Below, piece after piece: positions 1-10,600 of a stretch of 64,000 nt of DNA (within the stretch, counting starts at the first letter, position 1; every line of letters begins with the position of its first letter). The translations under genes and the position numbers were made by a program. Under the pieces are notes generated by a model. It saw only the letters and a program-made list of their open reading frames with translations, was not told the DNA's origin and searched no databases. Where the stretch lies: NCBI GenBank assembly GCA_902728285.1, contig CACVBU010000681.1, positions 1,190,046 through 1,254,045 of the forward strand. Reading direction: 5' to 3'. The DNA comes from Clytia hemisphaerica (lineage: Eukaryota > Cnidaria > Hydrozoa > Leptothecata > Clytiidae).

Positions 1-331
1 CAATATGACAATACCTAAAATGTGACGGAGCCCGATTTTCGAAAAACATTTTTTTCCGGCCGAAAATGCCGGAAATATGCCGGAAAAACCGGTTTTTTTG
101 ACTTTTTCTCGAATTTTCATTTTTAGTTTTTTCTGATTTTTTGCAGAAAGATGTGTATTCGCAATGCTCAAAAAATGGCCGAGTTCGATTTTTGAGAAAA
201 ATTTTTTTCCGGTTGCCGGAAATTGCCGTTTTTGCAGATTTTCATTGGATTTTTTCCTTGTATTTCTATGTTTTTCACACAAAAACATTATTTATAACAA
301 TGCTCACCATCAAGCATGATTCAATTGTCAA

Positions 332-509
332 TACAGTTGACGCTCTCTAATTCGATCTTCAAGGGGAATTGGACTTTCATCGAATAAGAGAGCTTATCGA
401 AAAAGGGAGCGTCATTTATGAGAGTTTCTTTTTGAAGGGGACTTTAAATTTCATCGAATAAGGGAGCCTATCGAATAGTAGAACGTCGAATTAGAGAGCA
501 CCAACTGTA
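332..509. mobile_element. MITE, Tc1/mariner-pogo-like
   Basis: About 178 bp flanked by inverted repeats: the left end reads TACAGTTGACGCTCTCTAAT and the right end is its inverse with two changes. Ends are TA followed by CAGTTG, as in TA-targeting Tc1/mariner/pogo elements. The interior carries repeated GAATAAGRGAGC words. No coding capacity. A decayed relative lies near 47,705-47,895. Class assignment is inferred from the termini. Confidence 0.6.
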
Positions 510-933
510 AAACTGATTTTTGCGACCAGAACTTCCTATTTATTTTTTCCCTACAACCCTTCTCTCTCCCCCCATCAACAATCAATGATGAATTTATGGT
601 GTTGTGTATTTTCGCTAAATGCTATATTTTCTGACTGATTTTTTTGATTTTTCTTTTCGCATTGCTAACTAACTTTCATCATCAGGTAGGTCCATTCAGC
701 ATGTTGCTTGTTATTTTTAGCAGATTTCATCATAATGTCCAACCCCCCCTTCACTATGCTGGAGAGGAGTTTGTATTTTTGGGCCAAAAATGACCAGGCA
801 GGACCTTGAAATTCTTGACTTTGAGTTGGGGGAAGTAGGCTTAGGTGGGATTTCTGAAGATTAAACAAGAAGAATCAAAAATGAATCAAAAAAGATCATA
901 TTTTCAAAATAAGAAGCCTGAGAACAAGTTGAA
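510..933. other. intergenic, no feature seen
   Basis: No gene-like reading frame or clear repeat boundary. A short open frame on the minus strand (665-868) has no recognisable protein character. Confidence 0.5.
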
Positions 934-986
934 TTTTTTTTTTTATCTATAGTATATGTAACACGAACAAATAGTAAAAAAACTAA

Positions 987-1044
987 GGGTTCCTAACCTC
1001 CCGCAAAAGGACCATCAGATCATACCGCCAGGAGGAAGGAACCC
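987..1044 (-). other. 3'-UTR stem-loop of the LINE
   Basis: GGGTTCCTAACCTCC (987-1001) pairs with GGAGGAAGGAACCC (1031-1044), a stem of about 14 bp with one bulge and a loop of about 29 nt. It sits about 50 nt from the A-tract end of the element. 3' stem-loops recognised by the RT are known in several LINE clades; that role here is inference. Confidence 0.6.
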
Positions 1045-1169
1045 AAACTAAGCTAACAATAAATTAATAAATCAATTGATAAATGCATGGAAAAAAAAAG
1101 AAAACTTACTACAGAGGATAAATACTAACAAAAAATAAAAAACAAAAACAAAAAGAGCTTGGGGAGCAG

Positions 1170-3509
1170 TTAGAGTAAAAGACTGAAATAACGGTCCCCC
1201 AAAACGGCATCACAGATAAATTTTATTGTTATACTCAATATATCGTGATTTTGGACAATGCTAAAATCGGGGTCGCCATAAAGAAGTATTCTACACAATG
1301 TTTTGGGATTAAATGGAAACAAGGTTATGTCAAGTTGAAGAAGGCTGTCAAACATCACAAGTCTGTCATTAGAGTAATCAGAGCAATGCATCAAAAAATG
1401 CTGTGTTGTTTCTACTGAATTTTGTCGACAGTTGCAGAAGGGGTCAACTGTGTCTGCAAAATTATGCCTGAACTTATGCTCACGAAGATGACTGAAACCA
1501 ACCCTTAATCGGTTAAGGAGAACAACACCATCGTTGTCACTAGCTCTGAAAATTGAGTTAGCACTGGGTCTGAGAAATCGGAGAATTGCTTGCTTGAAAG
1601 ACTTAATAGTGGGAAGATTTCGTATATGATCTCCGAGGTTATTCCATTCATTTATGCAAAAAGGAAAGAAAGAGGCACGATAACGCTCGGTTCTACAGAA
1701 AGGTGCCTCGAGTGGTGGTTTTATCCTTCGCCCTGCATTGGGTTCTTCCTCTCCTCTCTTGGGAGGAGGAATATTCGTAAGATAAGCAGGAGCAAAGCCA
1801 TTGATTATTTTATAAAAAAATACGAGTCTTCTGATTAACCGTCTGTCTGCCAGGCTTTCAAAGCCTAGCTCAAGGTATATTTTTTCTCTGGATGTTCCTC
1901 TGAAGCACCCAGTAATTGCAAGACAGGCATCATATTGAACAGACTCGAGTTTTTCAGAAAATGTAGAATTACCAGGACGATCATATACGATATCTCCATA
2001 ATCTAGGTGTGGTCTAACATAGGTTTTGTATATAGTGACAAGAGATTCCCTGGGTAGAAACTTACGAAGTCTGCGAATAAGACCAATACCTTGATTAGCT
2101 TTTTTTATTTTTTCATCAAGGTGACGGTCAAAGGCCAGCTTTTGATCAAGTATGAGACTAAGATGTTTTTGATGATCCTGAACTGCAATGGCTGCATTAT
2201 TGAAAATAATTTCTGGAGGGTCAGCTGGATTTAACCTCCGGGTAAAGTACACTTCAACTGCCTGTTTAGAAGGATCCGGGTTGAAGGACATTTTCCATTG
2301 ATGAGCCCACTCACTTATCTTCTGCATGTCACTGTTCAGTTCTTGAGAACAGCGAATATGGTCTAGGATAAGCGAAAACAAGGATGAGTCATCAGCAATC
2401 ATTAATGTAAATCAAAAAAAAGAGCGGTCCGAGAATAGATCCCTGAGGTACACCTGCCAAGACTTCCGTCCAATCAGAAGCTTGACCATCAAGAACAACC
2501 CGCTGCCGTCTCCCGTGTAGATAATTCTGGATTAATAAAAGAAGGGAGCCAGAAACACCATATGACTTAAGTTTGAAAATTAAACCATCGTGCCAAACTC
2601 AGTCAAAAGCTTTGGAAATATCAAGGAACACTCCACGAGTATGGGTGTAGGGGTGGATCAACATCAAAACCATTCAGGATGTTGTGTGTTATGGATAACA
2701 GCTGAGACACACAAGAGTCACCCTTGCGGAAACCAGACTGGGAATTTGTGAAAAGATTGTTGTTTTCGAAATAGGTGTAGACGGAGTCAAAGATGCATTT
2801 TTCAAAGATTTTTCCAAAAATAGGCAAAAGAGACACTGGTCTATAATTTTTTACCACGCTCTTGTCCCCTTTGTTTTTGTACACAGGAACAACATTTGCT
2901 CTTTTCCAGTTTGATGGAAAAATGCAAAAATCTAAAGAATATTGATAGATCTTCATAAGAGGTTTAACCAAGGATTCATCACAGATTTTAATCATCTGTA
3001 TGGAGATGTCATCCCAACCATGCGCTTTGTTAGTCGTAAGTGCGCGAATGAGGGCTAAGATTTTGGCTTCATCAAGAGCGATATTGTTTATTCTAAGATT
3101 AGTTACATATTTTTGTTGCGGTAAAACACTATCAGTGTCTATGAGAGAGCACTGATTAGCAAAGAACTGATTAAATATATTTGTTTTTGTAGCGACGTCA
3201 GCAATAAGATTATTGCTGGAATCTCGAACAGGTGGAATCCTTGGCGACTTCCTCCTATGAAGAAATTGATTTAGAATAGACCAGTATTTCTTTGAACCTA
3301 AGTTTGGGTCATTAAGGTTATTTGCTAAGCGGGAAAAATAAGAATCTTTAGCATCCCTGACAGCCCTTCTACACCTAGATTGATGTTCTTGAAGGTTTTT
3401 GAGATCTTCTTTCCTCCTCCCATTTTTTACATACCGCTCATAAACTTTCGATTTTACAAGTAGGGCTCTCTTTATCTCAGCCGTCATCCATACCGCATCC
3501 TTATTCCTG
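1170..3509 (-). pseudogene. LINE reverse transcriptase (broken)
   Basis: Downstream half of the LINE polyprotein. From the 5' side it shows a linker starting near TAEIKRALLVKSK, RT motifs NYRPVSLLPIFGKIFEK and SQSGFRKG, motif A FLDISKAFD, motif B GVPQGSILGP, motif C (I)ADD, then thumb and C-terminal regions (LDYGDIVYD; ELGFESL) and a C-terminal Cys/His cluster (CNC...HFLMHC). Breaks seen: a frameshift at the junction with the endonuclease frame (about 3510), one near 2640-2650, a TGA where Trp is expected after KAFD (2599-2601), and a two-base loss just before ADD (about 2405). The aligned RT logic is intact across the breaks, so it decayed after insertion. Confidence 0.88.
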
Positions 3510-3513
3510 ATGG

Positions 3514-4635
3514 TTATGACACAAAGTTTGACATAATATTAATGATGGTTTCAGTCAAGAGGGAGACCCGGCCATCCATATCAGTACCCTTAAAACACCT
3601 ATCCCAGTGAACCATGTCTACCGCCCTTCGTATTAGAACGCGATCTGCTCTGGAGAAGTCCCAAACCTTTCGTTCATAAGATGGAGCGAAGGGGATTTTA
3701 AAGTTTAGCTTGCAAAAGGTTATCTGGTGATGGCACTTAGGGTGCAAAGATGGGAGGATACCAGTATCCAGAACCAAATGATCTGCTGATGAAAAAATTA
3801 GATCAATGCAAGAAGTTGAATTATTAAGGAAATGAGTAGGCCCATCAATTAATTGTTTCAGACCATGCTGGGTAAGTAGATTTTGAATTTCTCTACCTCC
3901 AGGATTGGTGACATCACCGCTCCACCAGTCAGAATTCTTGACATTGAAATCCCCAAGAAAGATTGTAGCAGTAGGAGAAAAATTTTGGATATTTATTATA
4001 GTCTCCTCCCATTTGCGAGAAAAAACATCGAATTCATCAGAAGTCTGACTGGGGGAACGGTAACAGACGCAAAGAAAAAACCGGTTCGCGCCGGTTTTCA
4101 TCTCAGCTACAAGACATTCGTCCAAAGTAGTGAGTTGTGGTTTCACATCGAGACCCAGATGATCTCGAAAATATATACAAACACCTCCTGTCTTATTATT
4201 AGAGGGATGGTCGCATCTTTTGATCTCATAATTATCAATAACCAGCCTAGGATCATTATCTTTTATCTCAGAATTCAGAAAAGTTTCACCCAAACAGACA
4301 ATGTCGAATTTATGAATGTTTAGAAATGCAGAAAGTTGTTTAATCTTAATAAAATCTCCCATAGAATCTTCAACCCAGACGCTATTCAGGTTCCAATGAC
4401 AAATGCTTGGCGTGGTTTCCCTCTCCGGCCCAGGGTTAACCTCAATATCTCCGGACAAAATAAGGCATAAAAATATGAGTGTAAAAAGGAAATTTTGTAA
4501 GATGAAAAAACTACAGGAGGGATTAAGCTTGTGATATTTAAGGCGTAAAATATTGAAAAATCCGATGCATGCTCTGTACTGACTAAGACTTACCCCCATG
4601 ACAAACTCCGAACATGACATAAGAAATTTGCTCAT
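3514..4635 (-). pseudogene. LINE N-terminal leader, 2A-like peptide and APE endonuclease
   Basis: Start taken at the first ATG (4635); the open frame extends to 4734 without an ATG. A leader of about 69 residues with a hydrophobic stretch ends in LSGDIEVNPGP, a 2A-type ribosome-skipping motif. An exonuclease-endonuclease-phosphatase domain follows: ICHWNLNS, FDIVCLGETFL, CVCYRSPS, TIFLGDFNV and a SLHPKCHHQI segment close to the usual SDH motif. The frame ends at about 3514 in a stop created by a frameshift; the downstream RT continues in another frame. In an intact element endonuclease and RT would be one chain. The domain is clear; the leader's function is unknown. Confidence 0.85.
4426..4452 (-). 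other. 2A-like StopGo motif GDIEVNPGP
   Basis: Nine residues GDIEVNPGP match the D-V/I-E-x-N-P-G-P consensus, preceded by the hydrophobic LIFLCLILS typical of 2A contexts. Predicted skipping is between the last Gly and Pro, releasing the leader from the endonuclease-RT chain. 2A-like sequences are known in several non-LTR retrotransposons; activity here is not shown. Confidence 0.8.
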
Positions 4636-4865
4636 AATGCTCTCCAAGCCAAAAATTAAAACAAAAAAAGAAAAATATAATTCCGAAAAAAGTTGTAAAA
4701 AGAGAAAAGAAATGCTTAATGCATAAAGAATCAAATCACAAGTTGAAATTAAATAAGGGTAGATCTACGAACAGAACTTTTATTTTTTTAATAAAAATTT
4801 CATGACATTCATTCCTTAATTTTCGATGAGACTTGGTAATTCAACTATGGGAGTTTCTGAAGTGG

Positions 4866-5170
4866 TACACTCCCTTCTCGCAGACCGTAGAATTTTTCCA
4901 GCGGGGATAAAAATAACGGACTCGTGAAACTCGATGAGGAATGATATTCCCATATTTTTTATGACTGGGGAATTCAATTCTTTTGTTTTCAAGTCAAAAA
5001 ATTTAGTGGGGATGGAAAAAATAGCATAATATTTTGCAGTGAGGATTGATTTATTTGATTATTTTCAATGGGGAGAAAAATTGGAAGATAATTTTCCACC
5101 GGAGACACGATATGTTGGTAAAATTTTCCAGTGGGTAGGGATCCCAGTGTGTCTGTGAGAAGGGGGTGTA
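4866..5170. repeat. TA-flanked MITE of the 'CAGTGGGG' family
   Basis: Left end TACACTCCCTTCTCGCAGAC is mirrored at the right end (GTCTGTGAGAAGGGGGTGTA). The interior has spaced CCAGYGGGGAT words. Related copies lie at about 8216-8463, 23275-23492 and 40083-40275. Non-coding. Confidence 0.6.
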
Positions 5171-5460
5171 GTGGCTGAACCGGAAACTTTAGGTTACGCC
5201 TTGAACCACTCTGTAAATTGTGTTAATTTCTTGGTTTTCATAATTTAATGGCTTTTATGCTTAATGTTGAACGAGATGTGATCATCATCAGATAAGATTC
5301 TGTTCTGCCGTAAATCTTTTTGAATAGTGTTTGAAAACAAATAGCAAAGAAAGAAGCTTTTAGAAGTGAAAATATGTTGTTGGTATAAATAAATCTGGAA
5401 TTATATCAAATTAATAAAGTATTAAACCTTGTATTTCGTCTATCATCTGTTCTTCGTAGT

Positions 5461-5511
5461 CACAGTAGGCGTATTGATTCGAACGCGCTGTCTAACCGCG
5501 CGACCACTGTG
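5461..5511 (-). repeat. tRNA-like segment (possible SINE head or relic)
   Basis: On the minus strand the segment holds a GTGGTCGCGCGGTTAG A-box-like stretch and GTTCGAATC as a B-box core, bounded by CACAGT/ACTGTG. Arms are too short for a working tRNA. It may be the head of a decayed tRNA-derived SINE. Confidence 0.35.
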
Positions 5512-5891
5512 CATGTATGTTTGGTTTCCTGTTTTTATTGTTATTTATCTTCCATTCTGAAAGTGTGTTTTCTTCCATTAACATTTTTAAAGATTTCCAT
5601 TACTGGTAGAATGATTTCATAAATTACAAGAAGGAGCTCAAAAACTACTTATTTCTATTTTTTCGAATGTTTTGGTTGCCTCTCAGGATTTTTTATCAAA
5701 AGATCTTATACTGATTGTTTGTTTGTGTGGTTGAGCTCGGAGTTTTTTCTTTAGACTCTTGGAAAAATTTCACTATATGGCTAATGATTTTTAATTGTTT
5801 TCGTTTTGAATAGTCCCATTAAGATTTGATTATTTTATCGCAAGTTCGTTCATTACATAGAGAGAAGGCCCGCCCTGTATATTTTTTAATG

Positions 5892-6118
5892 TACACGCTT
5901 TTTTTATAAGAATGGTGTTTTTTCAATTCATCATGAATATTTTTAACTTTTTGGGAAAAATCATCCTGAAATATTCTTACGATATTCGTAGATTTGGATC
6001 CAAACTCAGCCAAAATCTAGCATGTGATACCTCAAAGATCTGGCATTTTTTGTGGAACCATTTAGCATTGCTGGGGAATATTGGCAATTTAATGATAAAA
6101 TGCTCTAAAAGTGGGTAG
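5892..6118. mobile_element. partial MITE with TACACGCTTTTTT terminus
   Basis: Begins TACACGC, a T run and ATAAGAATGGTG, and matches 43,888-44,035 for most of its length (shared TTCATCATG, GGGAAAAATCATCCT and AATATTCTTAC words). A piece resembling the other half of that family lies at about 7105-7215, so this copy is either interrupted or a longer family member. Confidence 0.55.
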
Positions 6119-7104
6119 GAAATTCGAATTTAGCGCTATCCTCACTGACAAAAATCAAAACTACTTAAGGAAGTTGCTGTTTTTCTTAGAAAGTAATGAA
6201 ATAATAAAGTGAAATAAGAAGAATTTTGATTGGCTGTGTTTTCAACTGTCGTTTGGAGCTGGAAAATTCAAATTCATAGCCAAAACCATACTATTCATTT
6301 CGCCATCAGTAGAGAAGAAATCATAGTTTTGGATCTCTAGACTAGGTTGATCTTGAGTATCAACCTTCTAGATAGATTTGTAATAGTTGATAATAGTTTA
6401 TATTGATTACCCTCGAGCTAAGTATACATTGTACTACTTTACATCAACTTTAAAGAAAAGAAACATAAACATAAACATAAACATTACACGGCTCAGTCAC
6501 TGATCGCAAATTATCCCTGTCTCGTAGAAAGGTCACTGTCACTTTTCGCTGAGCCTAAAAAACTAATGACCTTGGGTTTTTAAGGAATGAATTAAATTTA
6601 CATTAGGATTTCGCAAAAATGAAGTTCTATTTTGAGAATCTTAATTTTAATCGGATAAAACAATTTACTTTTCGTGGGTACACTTAAAACTTTTGAAAAC
6701 AAGAGAGCTTTCATATTAGACTGTTTAACAAACACAATTGAAATTAGCAGGAGATCTTTCAAACAGGGTTTGTAGATTTTAGTCCAGCCTCTTTCTCGCT
6801 CAAGGAGAGCAAAATGAGTTGGTTTGTCTGGCCAGTTGGTAAGTCTTAACAAATTTCTACGTCTTGGATGTTTACGCTTTTGTTCGCTTACTGATAATCT
6901 CTTCAGGTTAGATTTAAATGATTTACCAAGGATAGGTGATTGATAAAATCATTTTGTGGGTGTGATGGCGTGATGAAAATTCTTTTTGGCGTAATGCTTT
7001 GGAAAAAGGTATTTGTGAAAGTTTAGTGTATCAATGTGCGAAGGTAGGCAATTTGAAGTTAAAAAAAAATTAAAAAGGATAATCCTAGTTCAGACATCAA
7101 TGAT
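6119..7104. other. intergenic, no gene seen
   Basis: Open frames here, including 6598-6852 minus, lack conserved motifs and splice-site context. May be interior sequence of the element whose two ends resemble 43,888-44,161. Confidence 0.4.
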
Positions 7105-7603
7105 GAATATGATGATGGTGACGTTCTTAGCTACCCTGGTTACCAGGGTATTTATTTGAGCAGTGCATTCTTAGCACATTCTTAATTTTTTGTTCAATTC
7201 CATCAAGAATATTCTGATACTACTATATAATATGTTATTGAAAAGAAATCGTGTAATTCTTTTGTACCCAACAGTTTTTGCCATACTCGCCATTGGGCAA
7301 CTGGGGGATGTAACAACCCCGTCTCACCAGCCTTGGAATTTCATAGGGATCGTAATGTCGTAATTTAGGATTGCTAACGCTGGAAAAACAATTGGCTCTT
7401 CTTCTAATGTCGAATATAGTATTTTTTCGAATTGGATGAAATGATTTTGATGTATATCTCTGATCTCTGTACATCTTCCCGTCTCACCGATTATTATTAA
7501 TTCACAGTTATCACGGGTCGGTGATTCTCATACCTAATAAATCGTTTGGTTTTTCTCAAAATATCCATAAGAACATAAAAGATATCAAAACTTGCAATCC
7601 AAA

Positions 7604-10600
7604 ATGGCACTGATGGACCCAAACATTTTGAGCGTGTTGAACGGGTTATTATACCAAGAAACTGGAACAACAATAACACCATCAAATGGTCTTCATCCAG
7701 CACTTGATACTGCTGCATCCTTCCAGCCAACCAATGACGATCTAAATACTTGGCTTTGCAACAATACGGAAGCTTTGAAAGGCCAATCAAATGCGTGGTG
7801 AGTTAATTTAGTTCGAGATTTGTTTCCACTTTTAATAGTTTTCTAAAGCCCCTCTGATAACAAACTCGAAGCCAGGACCTTAGTTCGTTATTTTATGAAC
7901 TATGATAACGCTCATGATAGTACCACGTCCATCAACAAAATTACGAACTATGATAACGCTCACGATAGTACCACGTCCATCAACAAAATAAAAAACAACT
8001 GGCTACGAAATTGCTCAACGTTCCACTGCGTGTCAATTTTCTCATCGAATTTGTTATTCTAGGCTCAAGGTTTAGAGGCATCCATATCCGATATTCTTTA
8101 ACCCTGAGTAATACCCCCGCAAACCCAAGGTTATTTGTAATTTCATTATCAAATCTTTAAATTCAAAGGGCCATTAACTAATATCAGGGGGTGTGTTAAT
8201 ATTTCAACACCCCTGTCTCACAGCCCCGGTGGAACATCTTCCCACAGTAGATGACAATTTCTATCGAAATCCCAATGGGAATTATAATTCTATGTTCCCA
8301 GGTCAAGTCCAGTGGGGATAGTTATGGAGTGCAATCTCTTTTGATGCTTTTTCCATAGTGAATTTTAAATGGGGTTAAGAACACAGTCAATTTTCTAGTG
8401 GGGCTGAAATTGTAGGGTATTTTTCTCGAAATTTCAGCAAAATTTTCCAGTGTGTAGTAGGAGTCCAGCTGGGTGCGTAGCACATGGGTGTATTTCAAAT
8501 GAAAGCTTCTTCGTTAGCTGATAGATTCCCCTAGATCGTCGGAGTAGGACTCCTCCGAGACTCCTCTACTACAAACGTAATAGCCAGTCCACCTAAATAG
8601 TGTGAGATAAAGAAATTTAATTAGCCACTGAGTTTGAAATTTTGCATGGTTCAAACTCTTCCCTTAGAGCATAGTCATTATACAGGGTGTCCCTATTTAA
8701 AGTATCGAGTCGAAACACAACTATGAGTAGAAAGTTTTATGTGCGTGTTCACAGGGGGGGTTTCATGGTTGGCGGAGGAGCGGAATCGACCCTTTTTTCG
8801 GACGGAGTCGCGGAATTTGGCGAAAATTTAGACGGAATTACGGAAATTGGGTTCTCTGACGGAGACGGAAAATTAGACAATTTTAGTGCGGAAAAACGGA
8901 ATTTAGCAAAAAAATTTGCGGAATTTCGGAATTGGTGAAAGATATTCAAAATTTGCGGAATTTTCGACAAAAATATTGAATTTCAAAGGAATTTTCGGTG
9001 ACGGAATTTTGGTTCAATTTAAGACGGTTTGACGGAAGTTGGAGAAAAAATTGGCGGAATTGCGGAATCAGGTACCCCCTGAAACCCCCCCCCTTCACAA
9101 AATTGTATTTTAAGCTCTCCCTTTTTTTTCTTTGTCATTACGATTAATTTATACGTTGTAACTACCTTTTGTAATAAGCCTGTGTGATGGAGAACGTTCT
9201 TATATTTTAGCGATAACACACACAAACTTTTCTGCTCAATCGCATGTTCAAACTCGATACTTTAATTAGGGACACCCTGTATAAAACTCTGGTCTAGCAA
9301 TGTATTGTTTTAACTTTTTTGTCAAATTTTCCCTTGTTATGAATAAAAGGCAAGTTGCGATTTGCATACTTTTTAATCACGTTTCCAAATACTACTCTTG
9401 GGATTGGTCTAATTTCTAATCACATGATCAAAAATCTATGCAAAACAAGACGATTTGCGAACGCAAGCTCTAACTGTTAACAAAAAGCTTTCCAGACCGG
9501 GGATTTTTATATTGACTATGCTTAGAGTAAGTCGGAAAAGCTGGTTATCTCATTCCATTTTCGATAGCATAGCAGCTACAATATCATTATCGTAATATTT
9601 GAAAAAAAGGGAAATTATCTAGAAATCTTAGTCACAAACAATTTGGAAGTCAAACATGGTCCAATAAGGCTCAGAATATAGCCTGGAAGTTGATAAACCC
9701 ATCCCGAATTGAAATATTCGATTAAATTGAACAGATAGAGATAGTCCAAAAGTGACTTTTTCGCCCGAACTTCTAATTTCAAAAAACGAGGGAATGACCA
9801 AAATTCTCGCAGAATATGGTGGGTTTTCCTTTAAAGCAGTAATCTTGATTATTTCTCTAAAGGGCGTAACGAGCTAGCAAGACAAGTTCCGGAGTCAACT
9901 GTTTGGCTCTTAGTCTTACTACGGGCCTACTACATGCTTTGGTTTTTTCTATTCTTGGTAAACCTTCGGCTTATGATAAGATTGACCCTGCTATGACAAG
10001 AATGGCGCTGCTAGATTGACCATTCATGCATCTTCGATTGATCAGTGTTTACGTTGATGTCAAGTGAGGTCATTCATTGTGTATGTGAAGTTAAAAAAAC
10101 TCGCAGAAAAATATTGCACTACTTTGACTGTTCTATAAAAGAAAACTATTGTATTGCTGTAATACAAAACTTTCAGAGGTGTTATTTATATCCGGAAAAA
10201 GTTAAATATTTAAGAGATGATTGTAATCTTTTGACCGTTTTTAGGACTGATAGGTTTACTTTTCCCACTTAATTGAAAAAGTGGAGAAAGTCAATATTTA
10301 GAAGGAACTAGCAATCTACTGCTTTACTACTATAATAGACCATCTTATTTTACCGACTAATAATTTTTGATAACAAATACAATCAAGCAAGATTCAAGAA
10401 GAAGTCCTCTATTTGCTTGGTGTTGATATTACAGGGGAATCTGTATTCAATTTTTCACGTACGGTGGTGGCTTTCCTATCATAGCGAGCTTACACGTTTT
10501 TTTTATTAGAATCTAGTTTAAGAACATTTTAGGCAGATAATCGCTAAAAAATAAGCACATCCAGGCTCAAATTTTAGGTGTTCTAATAAAAAAAACGTGT

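Larger units (their letters stand above)
934..4737 (-). mobile_element. APE-type LINE (CR1/Jockey-like), degenerate, near full length
   Basis: A non-LTR retrotransposon inserted in minus orientation. The 10-bp word ACAAGTTGAA stands at both ends (924-933 and 4738-4747), which is a target-site duplication. The 3' end carries a short A tract (T run on plus at 934-944) preceded by a 3'-UTR hairpin. The coding region has an apurinic-like endonuclease followed by reverse transcriptase and a C-terminal Cys/His tail. Endonuclease plus RT order, the FLDISKAFD and VPQGSILGP motifs and the ELGxESL-type C-terminus place it in the CR1/Jockey group; the exact clade is not resolved. At least three frame breaks and one stop make it inactive as read. 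Confidence 0.9.

Noticed and set aside
141-350. Plus-strand open frame at the left edge
   Set aside because: It runs through CCGG-rich repeat sequence and into the MITE at 332; no conserved motif.
3883-4323. 146-codon plus-strand frame opposite the LINE endonuclease
   Set aside because: Shadow of the endonuclease reading frame on the other strand.
7235-7790. Minus-strand frames opposite and upstream of the first Quaking exon
   Set aside because: No motif or splice support; the plus-strand exon has a matching donor and phase.
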